DNA from: Candidatus Rokuibacteriota bacterium
GTDB lineage: Bacteria > Methylomirabilota > Methylomirabilia > Rokubacteriales > CSP1-6
Assembly: GCA_003220685.1 (NCBI GenBank)
Contig: QHTE01000050.1
Coordinates: 56,620-120,619 of the forward strand
DNA length: 64,000 bases
Direction: 5' to 3'
This document shows, one piece after another, positions 55,692 through 62,988 of this stretch; the first letter of the stretch is position 1, and each line of letters starts with the position of its first letter. The position numbers and the translations under genes are program-made. The notes beneath the pieces were generated by a model. It saw only the letters and a program-made list of their open reading frames with translations. It ran no database searches and had not been told where the DNA came from.

Positions 55692-55713
55692 CGTGAAACC
55701 CGAGCCACCATCA

Positions 55714-56013
55714 GTGAGCGGATCGAAATCGGCCGCCGAGATCGTCGTTGCCGGGCGGGTCCAGGGCGTCGGCTATCGCAACTATGCGCAGCGCCGCGCC
55801 TCGAACCTCGGACTGGCCGGCTTCGTCATGAACCTCAAGGACGGCCGCGTGCGCGCGCGCGTCGAGGGTCCGCGTCCGGTCATCGAGAAGTTCATCGAGG
55901 AGCTCGGCAAGGGGCCGCCGCTCTCCCGCGTCGAGAACCTGACCGTCCGCTGGCTGCCGGCCTCGGGCCGCTTCGCCGCGTTCGGGATCCGCTACGCGGA
56001 GTTCGAGCAATGA
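55714..56013 (+). CDS. acyP: Acylphosphatase
   Basis: 99 residues from GTG 55714 (GTG 55693 would add seven). GRVQGVGYRNYAQRRA supplies the catalytic Arg and phosphate loop, and GFVMNLKDGRVRARVEG the catalytic Asn. Hydrolyses carboxyl-phosphate bonds. Small cytosolic protein. Overlaps nlpD by 4 bases (ATGA). Its presence between pcm and nlpD is an insertion into an otherwise classic gene order. Confidence 0.9.
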   Translation: MSGSKSAAEIVVAGRVQGVGYRNYAQRRASNLGLAGFVMNLKDGRVRARVEGPRPVIEKFIEELGKGPPLSRVENLTVRWLPASGRFAAFGIRYAEFEQ

Positions 56014-56807
56014 CACGCCTGGCGATTGCTGCGCTCGGCTTGATGGTGGCGCTGGTACCGGCGGTGAGCTGCGCCGAGCCCGCCGCGGGGCCGCGCGCGC
56101 CGCAGCGCGTGTACGAGGTGAAGCCCGGCGATACCCTGACCTCGCTCGCGAAGCGGTACGGGGTCAACGTCGTGATGCTCGTGAAGCTGAACAAGCTGCC
56201 GAGCGCCGACGCTCCCATCAAGGTTGGGCAGCGTCTGGTCATTCCCGGCTCGGACACCGCGGCGCCGACGGCTCAGCAGACGAGCGCCACCCATCCGGGC
56301 GCGGGCGCGCCGGCGCGGAGCGCGGGCGCCTCGGGCTCTCAGCCTCCCCCCAGGCTCGCGCTGGCCGTGCCGGACTTCGACAGCGACACGCTGCCGCTCG
56401 TGTGGCCCGCTGAGGGGCCGGTGGTCTCGACCTTCGGTCATCGCCGCAGCGGCTGGCACGGCGGCATCGACATCAAGGCGCCGCTCGGGACACCCGTGCA
56501 GGCCGCGGCGCCCGGCGTCGTCGTGGCGGCCGGTGTCGAGGCGCGCTACGGGCTCGTCGTGAAGATCGAGCACAAGGCCGGCTTCATGACCGTCTACGCC
56601 CACAACGATGTGAATCTGGTCGAGGTCGGCGACCGGGTGGAAGTCGGCGACCTGATCGCGCTCGTCGGCAACACCGGCCGCGCGACGACCTACCACGTCC
56701 ACTTCGAGGTGCGCCGAGGCGGGCTCGCCTACAATCCGCTCTACCTCCTGCCGATGCCGCCGCGGATCGCCCAGGTCGATGAGACGACCCAGCGACCCCA
56801 TGAGTGA
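56010..56807 (+). CDS. nlpD: NlpD-like LysM/M23 peptidoglycan hydrolase activator
   Basis: 265 residues. A signal peptide ([19 protein letters not shown]) contains a Cys after VPAVS, so lipoprotein processing is possible though the lipobox is imperfect. A LysM domain ([20 protein letters not shown], ~residues 32-76), a Ser/Ala linker and a C-terminal M23 domain with [16 protein letters not shown] and [11 protein letters not shown] follow. The first zinc His is replaced by the sequence [11 protein letters not shown]; whether it is an active endopeptidase or an NlpD/EnvC-type amidase activator is uncertain. Its 3' end overlaps the sigma-factor gene. Confidence 0.9.
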   Translation: MTRLAIAALGLMVALVPAVSCAEPAAGPRAPQRVYEVKPGDTLTSLAKRYGVNVVMLVKLNKLPSADAPIKVGQRLVIPGSDTAAPTAQQTSATHPGAGAPARSAGASGSQPPPRLALAVPDFDSDTLPLVWPAEGPVVSTFGHRRSGWHGGIDIKAPLGTPVQAAAPGVVVAAGVEARYGLVVKIEHKAGFMTVYAHNDVNLVEVGDRVEVGDLIALVGNTGRATTYHVHFEVRRGGLAYNPLYLLPMPPRIAQVDETTQRPHE

Positions 56808-57714
56808 GGAGGCCGAAGTTCCGGACGAGCCGCTCGACACGCTCGTCGACGAGGCCGACCACGAGGTCCGCGAGGAGACGCGGGCCACCAGCCGCGAGAA
56901 CCTCAGAGTCTACTTGAAGGAGATCGAGCGCATCCCGCTGCTCACGCGCGAGCAGGAGGGCGAGCTGGCGCGGCGCGTACACGCCGGGGACGCCGCCGCC
57001 AAGGCGCGCCTCACCGAGGCGAACCTGCGACTCGTCGTGCAGATCGCCCGCCGGTACTTGAATCGCGGCCTCCCACTGCTGGACCTGATCGAGGAAGGCA
57101 ACATCGGGCTTCTCCGCGCGGTCGAGAAGTTCGACGGCGACCGCGGCACCCGGTTTTCGACGTACGCGACCTGGTGGATTCGCCAGGCGATCGTGCGGGC
57201 GCTCGCGAACCAGGCCCGGACCATCCGCCTGCCGGTGCACGTCGGGCTGCTGCTCGCGCGCTACAAGCGCGAGCAGCAGCGGCTCACCCAGGAGCTGGAG
57301 CGCGCGCCGACGATGGAGGAGCTGGCGGCCGCCATGGGTACGACCGTGGACCAGCTGGAAGAGCTCGAGGAGATCCGCCAGCAGCCCGTGTCACTCGAGA
57401 CCCCGATCGGCGAGGGCAAGGGCCGCGTGAGCGACCTGATCGCCGATCCGTCGGCCGACCCGCGCGCCGCACTCGTGTCGCTCTTCCGGGAGCGGGCCGA
57501 CCTGGTCTCGGTGCTCGACGACCTGGCGGCCAACGAGCGGACCGTGCTCCGCCGCCGCTTCGGCCTGGAGGGGGATCCGCCCGAGAAGCTCGAGGCGATC
57601 GGCCAGCGCCTCGGCCTGACCCGCGAGCGCATCCGTCAGATCGAGGCGGCCGGGCTTCGCAAGCTCCGCGCCCTGCTGGGAGCGCGCGGGATCGACGCGT
57701 CCGATCTCTTCTGA
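56800..57714 (+). CDS. rpoS: RpoS/RpoD-type sigma factor
   Basis: 304 residues from ATG 56800 (an ATG at 56779 is possible). Region 1.2 is [20 protein letters not shown]. Region 2 includes [20 protein letters not shown] and [17 protein letters not shown]; region 3 follows, then region 4 with [19 protein letters not shown]. No long region 1.1. Gene order surE-pcm-acyP-nlpD-sigma is that of rpoS, so a general-stress sigma is the best call, though sequence alone does not separate RpoS from other RpoD paralogues. Confidence 0.88.
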   Translation: MSEEAEVPDEPLDTLVDEADHEVREETRATSRENLRVYLKEIERIPLLTREQEGELARRVHAGDAAAKARLTEANLRLVVQIARRYLNRGLPLLDLIEEGNIGLLRAVEKFDGDRGTRFSTYATWWIRQAIVRALANQARTIRLPVHVGLLLARYKREQQRLTQELERAPTMEELAAAMGTTVDQLEELEEIRQQPVSLETPIGEGKGRVSDLIADPSADPRAALVSLFRERADLVSVLDDLAANERTVLRRRFGLEGDPPEKLEAIGQRLGLTRERIRQIEAAGLRKLRALLGARGIDASDLF

Positions 57715-57754
57715 CCGCAACGGATCGCGATCGACGAGCCGAACGGCCGCCGAG

Positions 57755-58096
57755 TCAGGAGTCGGCCTGCGCGTTAACTGTGGGCAGGGTCACGATCGCG
57801 AACGAGGTGAGGCGGAGCTCCGTGTCCACGTGAGGCCGCGATCGGCGATCGGCCCGGCGCCGATCCGGGGCGATGTTCGCGCTCTGCTGCCGCCGCTCGC
57901 CGTGCCGTCGATCGACGATGACCTGCACGGTGGCATCGCCGCTGAAGTGGTTCTGGAGGTAACTCGCCAGCTTCGCGTTGCTCCGCGACACGATGCACAG
58001 GAAGCGATCCGGTGGTCTCGTCAGGGCCGTGGCACCCCCACCGATCGGATCGCGCGGCGCGGCATCCGCGAACACTATCGCACACGCTCGAGCCAT
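57755..58096 (-). CDS. Small uncharacterised protein with DRR repeats
   Basis: 113 residues. After RFLCIVSRSNAKLASYLQNHF come VQVIVDRRHGERR and DRRRADRRSRP: two Asp-Arg-Arg clusters separated by a short linker. The organisation suggests a small alpha/beta N-terminal unit with a basic tail that could contact nucleic acid, but no function is known to me. The ATG is 7 bases after TATAAG (58109-58104 on this strand), with no Shine-Dalgarno, so it may be leaderless. Divergent from the next gene. Confidence 0.65.
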   Translation of the reverse strand: MARACAIVFADAAPRDPIGGGATALTRPPDRFLCIVSRSNAKLASYLQNHFSGDATVQVIVDRRHGERRQQSANIAPDRRRADRRSRPHVDTELRLTSFAIVTLPTVNAQADS

Positions 58097-58147
58097 CAAC
58101 GCACTTATAGCGAGATCGACCGCGCGTGATAGGCTCGGTGTAGGCGC

Positions 58148-58822
58148 ATGGCATCGCGGAAGCGCGGCAAGAGCCGAGAACGCGGTCACCGTTCCGCCGC
58201 TCAGTGGCTGGCCCGGCTCAAGGGCGGTGAGGGGAAAAGCGCCCTGCATCTGCCGCCCGACTTCGTCCTCTGGGTGCTCGCCGGGCTCCTCGCACATCTC
58301 GATCGTCAGGGCGACGCGTACGTCGCCGATCTCGCCGAGGGCGCGCTCGTTCACGGCGGTGGGCTCTCGGTGCACGACGGCACACGCTGGCAGAGCGCCG
58401 GACCCGCGCACGACGCGGCGCTTCGGGCGATCGCCCAGGCGTTCGCGGATCTCGATCTCACGCGCGGCCGGCGCCAGGACCACGGCGCCTGGGAGATGCT
58501 CGATCGGGTCGAGGCCGCCTACACGGGTTTCTGCGTCGGGCTTCGACCCGACGGCACCGAATCGGATCGCGACTACCTCGACGAGGAGATACGCCGCCTC
58601 GGCCAGGGGAGCCTCAACGACTCGTCGGTCCGCAGGAAGTTCAGGGCGAACCTGCGCCGCCGCCTGCTGCGCGCCGCGCTCGACGACGTCGCCCGCCGCC
58701 ACCTCTCGGCCCGCGCGACCAAGCGCCAGATCCGAACGCGCGGCGACGAGATCCAGCGGCATCTGCAGCGCGCTGGTCTGCTGAAGCTGGTGGGCGGCTC
58801 GGTTCCCTTCCTCGGCGCCTGA
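58148..58822 (+). CDS. Uncharacterised helical protein
   Basis: 224 residues, ATG 58148. A basic start (MASRKRGKSRERGHRSAAQW) is followed by HLPPDFVLWVLAGLLAHLDRQGD and an apparently all-helical body, ending KRQIRTRGDEIQRHLQRAGLL. The single moderately hydrophobic stretch (FVLWVLAGLL) is probably a core helix rather than a membrane span. No catalytic motif recognised. It is transcribed divergently from the DRR gene and convergently to the CxxC gene. Confidence 0.65.
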   Translation: MASRKRGKSRERGHRSAAQWLARLKGGEGKSALHLPPDFVLWVLAGLLAHLDRQGDAYVADLAEGALVHGGGLSVHDGTRWQSAGPAHDAALRAIAQAFADLDLTRGRRQDHGAWEMLDRVEAAYTGFCVGLRPDGTESDRDYLDEEIRRLGQGSLNDSSVRRKFRANLRRRLLRAALDDVARRHLSARATKRQIRTRGDEIQRHLQRAGLLKLVGGSVPFLGA

Positions 58823-58851
58823 GAACTATCTCGCGCGCTGGCTGCCGCCGG

Positions 58852-59109
58852 TCACGCCCAGGGTTCGCTGTCCCTCGCCGATCGCTCCGCGTCCCAGATC
58901 TGAAAGCAGTCGGCGTGAAGCCGGATCGTTCTCCAGTCGTCCGCGCAGATTCTCACGGTCATCCGCTGATCCGGCTCGATGGCGGTGCCGCAGGCGTCGC
59001 ACTCCTGTCCGATGCCTGAACCGTATCCGAGCTCGACCACACGGTTGCGCGGCAAGCGGCCATCGCGGATGCGCTGCCGGATGAGCATGCGAATCACGTC
59101 GTCGCTCAT
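58852..59109 (-). CDS. Small CxxC-type putative zinc protein, paralogue 1
   Basis: 85 residues from ATG 59109. Layout: helix MLIRQRIRDGRLP, then VVELGYGSGIGQECDACGTAIEP with CxxC, a beta-like MTVRICADDW, and IRLHADCFQIWDAER with His/Cys ligands. The four ligands Cys-Cys and His-Cys would make a compact zinc ribbon. Two relatives lie within 2.4 kb (59656 and 61011). Function unknown; possibly a DNA- or RNA-binding accessory protein. Confidence 0.75.
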   Translation of the reverse strand: MSDDVIRMLIRQRIRDGRLPRNRVVELGYGSGIGQECDACGTAIEPDQRMTVRICADDWRTIRLHADCFQIWDAERSARDSEPWA

Positions 59110-59401
59110 CCTTTGGCCGGCGTGAGCGTCGTCACGAGACTTGCTCGCGCGAGGACTCGACCGCGGTCCGCGCGCGTCACTTCGTCCCCCCGGGCTGTCA
59201 GGCGGCATCGGCGGCGGTCTTTTCTTCTGACGGGTGGTTACTCACCCGGTCAGATACTTGCACGCACAAGGAGGCCGTTCCATCAGGGAGACCCCCGATA
59301 TTTGCTGCGGGGCTTACCTGAGGACAGTTCCTGAATAGGCGGTGGACTGGCGGAGCACCACGAAGTTCCCGGACAGGCGATGCGACCGCTATCGAGCCGT
59401 C
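59110..59401. other. 292-base intergenic region with an imperfect inverted repeat
   Basis: No credible gene. 59226-59254 can fold as TCTGAC-GGGTG / CACCC-G-GTCAGA with a single bulge and a GTTACT loop; a T-rich run precedes it, but no T-run follows in either transcriptional direction. It could be an operator. The remainder shows nothing recognisable. Confidence 0.35.
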
Positions 59402-59599
59402 TCAGAGATCTCTGCGCCTGGCGAGCACGATGACTCCAAATGCCGTCAAGCAGATGCCGGCAAGGAGAGCGGGCCATGGGTCGAGCGCGGGCGCGTTGGC
59501 CGCGATGACGAACGAAGCGACCGCCAGCAAGATGCCGGCGACGACGCAGACCCAGGCAAAGGCGCGCACCAAAGACGGCTGAGGGCGATCCATCGACAC
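59402..59599 (-). CDS. Small two-helix membrane protein
   Basis: 65 residues. A short basic N-terminus (RPQPSLVRAF) precedes two hydrophobic helices, WVCVVAGILLAVASFVIAA and a second formed by ALLAGICLTAFGVIVLA, then an RRRDL tail. Predicted inner-membrane hairpin with both ends in the cytoplasm. The start region is shared divergently with the gene at 59656. No homologous function known to me. Confidence 0.6.
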   Translation of the reverse strand: MSMDRPQPSLVRAFAWVCVVAGILLAVASFVIAANAPALDPWPALLAGICLTAFGVIVLARRRDL

Positions 59600-59638
59600 C
59601 GACCTATAGGCTATAGCCGCTTAGATAGGGATAAAGCA

Positions 59639-59644
59639 TATAAT
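59639..59644 (+). promoter_or_regulatory. Perfect -10 box before the CxxC paralogue 2
   Basis: TATAAT 11 bases before the ATG at 59656, in an AT-rich 56-base divergent intergenic region that also contains TATAGGCTATAG. No matching -35 hexamer is seen at 16-18 bases. The mRNA leader would be about four bases. Confidence 0.5.
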
Positions 59645-59655
59645 GTCTCGGCCAC

Positions 59656-59910
59656 ATGGACGTCGACATCCTGCGGCAAGTCATCAGGCGACGGCTCGAA
59701 GAGGGCCGTCTGCCACATGGCCAGATGATGGAGCTAGGATACGGACAAGGCGTTGGCCAGCTCTGCGACGGGTGCGGCGAGTCCATCACGTGGCATCAGA
59801 GAATGACCGTGCGCATCTGCCGCGATGACTGGCGGACGGTGCGGCTTCACGGCGATTGCTTCGAGATCTGGGACGCGGAGAGGCAGGCGAGGGACGAGCC
59901 GGCGCGATAG
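59656..59910 (+). CDS. Small CxxC-type putative zinc protein, paralogue 2
   Basis: 84 residues. IRRRLEEGRLPHGQMMELGY, then GVGQLCDGCGESITWHQ with CxxC, MTVRICRDDWRTVRLHGDCF and IWDAERQARDE. About 60 percent of positions match paralogue 1 at 58852 by eye, including all putative metal ligands (C, C, H, C). It precedes tRNA-Arg by 76 bases. Unknown function. Confidence 0.78.
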   Translation: MDVDILRQVIRRRLEEGRLPHGQMMELGYGQGVGQLCDGCGESITWHQRMTVRICRDDWRTVRLHGDCFEIWDAERQARDEPAR

Positions 59911-59986
59911 CTGCGTCGTGGCCCGCGCCGCGTCCACACCTGCGCGGAGTGCTAGAATCAGCCGTCGGCGTCGCGTAAGTCCTTAC

Positions 59987-60063
59987 GCCCCCGTAGCTCA
60001 GGTGGATAGAGCAGCAGTTTCCTAAACTGCGTGCCGGGTGTTCGAGTCACCCCGGGGGCACCA
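59987..60063 (+). tRNA. tRNA-Arg (anticodon CCT)
   Basis: 77 bases with encoded CCA. Acceptor GCCCCCG/CGGGGGC, D arm GCTC-AGGTGGATA-GAGC, anticodon stem GCAGT/ACTGC with loop TTCCTAA (anticodon CCT, codon AGG), T loop TTCGAGT. A TAGAAT (59953-59958) sits 28 bases upstream. The 3' flank holds phased repeats and a possible integrase remnant, so this tRNA may have been an integration site. Confidence 0.95.
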
Positions 60064-60097
60064 ATTCTACGCAGAGTTAGCGGTTACCCTTCCACGT

Positions 60098-60128
60098 TGC
60101 GGCGGTTGTGCGGCGGTATTGCGGCGGT
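60098..60128 (+). repeat. Three phased copies of a 9-bp repeat
   Basis: TGCGGCGGT occurs at 60098-60106, 60109-60117 and 60120-60128, each start exactly 11 bases after the previous one (about one helical turn). They begin 35 bases after the tRNA-Arg CCA. Phased short direct repeats of this kind can be protein-binding iterons, for example integrase arm sites. Confidence 0.75.
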
Positions 60129-60177
60129 CGCGCGCTGAAACTCCGAAACCGCACGAGAATAGTGCTCACACGTTCTT

Positions 60178-60288
60178 TTACTCGTGCGCCTCAATCCGCG
60201 CGGCGAAATCCGTCGCATAGTGCCGATTCACGCCGGGTTTGAAGTGCCCGTAGAAGCGAACCGCACCTGCACCCGGCATCGGTCTTCG
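60178..60288 (-). pseudogene. Possible C-terminal remnant of a tyrosine-recombinase integrase
   Basis: The frame ends ...FYGHFKPGVNRHYATDFAARIE and stops at 60178. The YGH-containing segment resembles the catalytic-Tyr end of phage-type integrases. Upstream in any frame I cannot find the Arg and His-x-x-Arg boxes, so at most a decayed fragment survives. Its stop lies 115 bases from the tRNA-Arg 3' end, the usual place for an integrase. Identification rests on about 20 residues. Confidence 0.3.
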
Positions 60289-60463
60289 GCGACACCTGGT
60301 TCGGCGAAAAGGCCGAGGCGTTTGCGCGCTTCTTCGGAACGCCGACCTGCGGGATGAAGTGGCGCCAAAGTACCCACGCGCTCTGGGCGTAGGCGGTCGC
60401 AGCCGAGGTGACCAGGAGAGGGCGAGGAGCAATGGGGCCCTGCTCAGGAGTCCCATGATCCAC

Positions 60464-60742
60464 CTACCTCTTGCTTGTCCTTCGGGGCGGGGTGCTTCGG
60501 GGGGCCACTTGCGGCGGATCTTCACCGGGTGTGGTCGAGTGAGCCTTGCGCATCTGATACTGCGGAACCGTTTTGCTGACGGCGGAGCATGAACGGGTGT
60601 CCGTCGGCTTGCGCGGATGGGCCCCGTAAGTTGCGATGGCCAGCCCAAGATCGCCATCCGCAAACAAGGACTGTTTCCCGTAAAGCGGTCGAGTGATCGG
60701 GGCTTCCTGTCCACAGTCGTAGCATCTGGCACGCCACGCCAT
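60464..60742 (-). CDS. Possible small uncharacterised protein
   Basis: 92 residues, MAWRARCYDCGQEAPITR at the start with a CxxC pair, then an unremarkable polar sequence ending in a Pro/Arg-rich tail that looks like noncoding translation. It starts 25 bases after the frameshifted gene at 60768 on the same strand. No Shine-Dalgarno. The first ~60 residues may be real and the tail spurious. Confidence 0.3.
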   Translation of the reverse strand: MAWRARCYDCGQEAPITRPLYGKQSLFADGDLGLAIATYGAHPRKPTDTRSCSAVSKTVPQYQMRKAHSTTPGEDPPQVAPRSTPPRRTSKR

Positions 60743-60767
60743 GGCGGGATGATAGCGCCAATGCAGT

Positions 60768-60949
60768 TCAGGCTCGCTTCACGCTGGCCTTCTCGTGCGC
60801 GCCCCACGTCCGTAGATGGTGGCAGCAGGGCTCGGCGACTCGCTGACGCGAACGCGCGCGTTCTTGCCACCTGCCGTCGTATATGGCTGTCCGACTACTT
60901 CCCATTCGCCGGTTGCATCGGTCAGGCGGTCGCCGGGCTTGAGTCGCAT
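60768..60949 (-). pseudogene. Frameshifted small protein gene
   Basis: From ATG 60949 the frame reads MRLKPGDRLTDATGEWEVVG and continues through QPYTTAGGKNARVRV. It then loses sense, while the neighbouring frame resumes with QRVAEPCC and ends RTWGAHEKASVKRA at 60768. The joined product of about 60 residues is a plausible beta-rich (SH3-like) small protein; one missing base near 60845 separates the halves. Either a young pseudogene or an assembly error. Confidence 0.5.
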
Positions 60950-61010
60950 GAGGCGGCGGGACCCTGAGTGGGGCGTGTTTTCGCGGGCCGCCACTTCTTG
61001 CGAGGCCACT

Positions 61011-61256
61011 ATGAACCAAGAATCGCTCCGTTTTCTCATCCGGCACAAGATCCAAGTTGGACGCCTGCCGCACGACAGCACCGGACGGGTCTGGACAAGT
61101 ACACGCGACGGGCAAGAAACGTGCGACGCCTACGACACGATCTTTTCGATGGAGCAGTTGCTGATGGAGCGGACGACCCTGATGCTAGGCGGGCAGCCCA
61201 TTCACTTCCGCGCCCGATGTTTTCAAGTCTGGGATGAAGAAATCAGCGCCGAATAA
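61011..61256 (+). CDS. Small putative zinc protein, paralogue 3, with an altered CxxC
   Basis: 81 residues, ATG 61011 with GAGG eight bases upstream. LRFLIRHKIQVGRLPHDSTG, then GQETCDAYDTIFSMEQ, and IHFRARCFQVWDEE. The shared frame (helix, GRLP, CD, RCFxxWDEE) places it with the genes at 58852 and 59656. The second Cys of CxxC is Tyr (CDAY) and the His before the last Cys has become Arg, so metal binding is probably lost or changed. Divergent from the frameshifted gene. Confidence 0.7.
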   Translation: MNQESLRFLIRHKIQVGRLPHDSTGRVWTSTRDGQETCDAYDTIFSMEQLLMERTTLMLGGQPIHFRARCFQVWDEEISAE

Positions 61257-61275
61257 CAATTGCGGCTAACTGGTC

Positions 61276-61407
61276 TCAACGCCTCCGACGCCGCCTGCTG
61301 CGGTGCGTGTCGCCCTTCATCCAGAGCCCGAGGACCACAGCGGCTGTGATGGCCACCACGAGGCCAACCAGCACGACTCCTGAGTCCAACAGCGGGGTCA
61401 TGGTCAT
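61276..61407 (-). CDS. Tiny single-helix membrane protein
   Basis: 43 residues: MTMTPLLDSGVVLVGLVVAI opens the protein and a hydrophobic helix (VVLVGLVVAITAAVVLGLW) leads to [17 protein letters not shown] positive tail after one helix predicts an N-out, C-in inner-membrane peptide. TAGAAT (61419-61414) ends 6 bases before the ATG, giving another potentially leaderless start. Too short for routine gene calling. Confidence 0.5.
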   Translation of the reverse strand: MTMTPLLDSGVVLVGLVVAITAAVVLGLWMKGDTHRSRRRRRR

Positions 61408-61540
61408 GGGGCCATTCTATCCGGTGCTTGACGGAACGCGTTCCACGCCGCACTCAGCACCGCCCGCCACGGGGTGCGCTCCCACCCCGGTCGTGCTCGT
61501 GGGTGAGTATTCCATCCCGGTCGGGTAGTCGCGCACGGCG

Positions 61541-61630
61541 CTACTGGATGACCTGATCCGCCCGCAGCAGCAGCGACTGCGGGATCGTGAGCCGCGACGG
61601 GACGCCACCGTTGTCGTGTAGTACTGCGTC
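61541..61630 (-). pseudogene. C-terminal fragment of an ABC_sub_bind-type solute-binding protein
   Basis: The minus-strand frame ends LTIPQSLLLRADQVIQ and a stop at 61541. LTIPxSLLLRADxVIx is the characteristic C-terminus of the ABC_sub_bind family (often annotated as tryptophan/tyrosine ABC substrate-binding proteins). Upstream codons (VLHDNGGVPSR) do not fit and an in-frame stop follows at 61631-61633. It is a truncated tail, a relic of rearrangement next to the MFS gene. Confidence 0.5.
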
Positions 61631-61643
61631 TGCTCAGGCCGAC

Positions 61644-62837
61644 TTACACCGACCCATCAGCCGCTGCGAGCGCGGCCGTCGGGTCCTTCACGGCCACAAG
61701 GAAGATGATGGCCACGAGCGCCATGAAGGCCGCGATCAGCCCGAACGCGGGCGCGTACGAGAGCGAGGCGATCAGCACGCCCGCGAGGATCGGTCCGGCC
61801 GCCTCTCCGCAGTCCCAGATCGTGCCGAACACCCCCATCGCAGACCCCATGCGGCCAACTTTGACGAGATCAGCCACGAGGGCTGTGGTCGAAGGGGTGA
61901 CGATGGCAACTCCCAGTCCGAAGAGCGCTGAGACCGGGAAGAGAAGCCAGATCGAAGTGACTGCGGGGACAGCGGGGAGCATGAGCGCGCACAGGAAGAG
62001 GCCCGCCAGGATCATGGGTTTTCGCCCGACACGATCGGAGAGCCAGCCCCCGAGCGGCTTGGCGACCATGGTGGTGGCGAGCTGGGCTCCCAGGACCAGG
62101 CTGATCTGGGCGTCGTTGAGCCCGATCCCCTGAGCATATGGCGGAAAGAAGCCGAGGAAAGCCCCGTACCCCACATACATGGCCGCTTCGAGCACCGATG
62201 CGATCACCACGGCGCGGCTCGATGCGACCTCACGGATCCCCATCCAGAACCGCTGGGAGCTGGCGCCGAGCGTGGAGCTCGCTGGGCGAGGGGTCCGATC
62301 CTCAGGTAAGCGGAGGATGATCGCTAGTGGGAGCAGCCCGAGCACTCCGACGGTCAGGTAAGTGATTGGGTAGCTGGCGGTGAAGAATAGCAGGAGCCCT
62401 CCAAGCAGAGGCCCTAAGGTACCTCCGAGGTCATTTGCGGACGCGAACCACCCGAGCTTCTGCCCGCGTCCCCGCGCGAAGAGGTTGGCCACGAAGGCCG
62501 ACGCCACCGGCGAGAAGATGGCGGTAGCGAAGCCGTGGAGGAAACGCAACGCGAGCAACGCGCCCGGAGAACGGACGAAGGGGTAAAGGAACGGGGGAGC
62601 GGCGAAGAAGAGACAGCCCAGAAGCATCATGCGCTTGCGGCCGAGTACGTCGGAGAGCGCTCCGGCGGGGAGCTTGATCACCACCCCGGTGATCGTCGAG
62701 GCAGCGAAGATCAGACCGAGCAACTCGGGAGAGGCGCCGAGGTCCTGGGCAAAGCGCGGGAGTACTGGGCTCCGGGCCATCTGATACCCGAAGCGAGCCA
62801 GGAAGCCAGCCAGCACCAGAGTGATGAAAGGCGTCAT
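61644..62837 (-). CDS. Major facilitator superfamily transporter
   Basis: 397 residues from ATG 62837; an upstream start at 62879 would add a polar 14-residue lead. Twelve hydrophobic helices. MFS motif A occurs in both halves: GALSDVLGRKRMM after helix 2 and GGWLSDRVGRKPMI after helix 8. Resembles drug/metabolite antiporters of the DHA1 type, but the substrate cannot be told. No regulator adjoins it. Lower GC than the core genes is not obvious. Confidence 0.88.
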   Translation of the reverse strand: MTPFITLVLAGFLARFGYQMARSPVLPRFAQDLGASPELLGLIFAASTITGVVIKLPAGALSDVLGRKRMMLLGCLFFAAPPFLYPFVRSPGALLALRFLHGFATAIFSPVASAFVANLFARGRGQKLGWFASANDLGGTLGPLLGGLLLFFTASYPITYLTVGVLGLLPLAIILRLPEDRTPRPASSTLGASSQRFWMGIREVASSRAVVIASVLEAAMYVGYGAFLGFFPPYAQGIGLNDAQISLVLGAQLATTMVAKPLGGWLSDRVGRKPMILAGLFLCALMLPAVPAVTSIWLLFPVSALFGLGVAIVTPSTTALVADLVKVGRMGSAMGVFGTIWDCGEAAGPILAGVLIASLSYAPAFGLIAAFMALVAIIFLVAVKDPTAALAAADGSV

Positions 62838-62988
62838 ATCGGCCCAACCTTGCTCCCGTCTTTTTGCCCGTACTCCCAATTTTGCTCCGCGCAGGCGATT
62901 CTATGCTGCCGAGAGGGATGTTCCTCAGTTCCCTCGGTGGAGATATTATTGCAGCTCCGCGGCGCCGGCCGGCGAGACCATTGTGTGA

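Larger units (their letters stand above)
60064..60463. other. 400-base region downstream of tRNA-Arg without an intact gene
   Basis: Contains three copies of TGCGGCGGT (60098-60128) and a minus-strand frame resembling the end of a tyrosine recombinase (60178-60288), both annotated separately. The rest has no open frame with recognisable protein character and appears to be decayed mobile DNA. An integration hotspot next to the tRNA is the simplest reading. Confidence 0.4.

Noticed and set aside
59226..59254. Hairpin as an intrinsic terminator
   Set aside because: No T-run follows on either strand in the direction of transcription; kept only as an inverted repeat.
60098..60128. CRISPR array
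   Set aside because: Repeats are 9 bp with 2-bp gaps, far too short for repeats and spacers; no cas genes are present.
61307..61528. Plus-strand 73-codon frame
   Set aside because: Antisense to the tiny membrane protein and continuing into noncoding sequence; no protein character.
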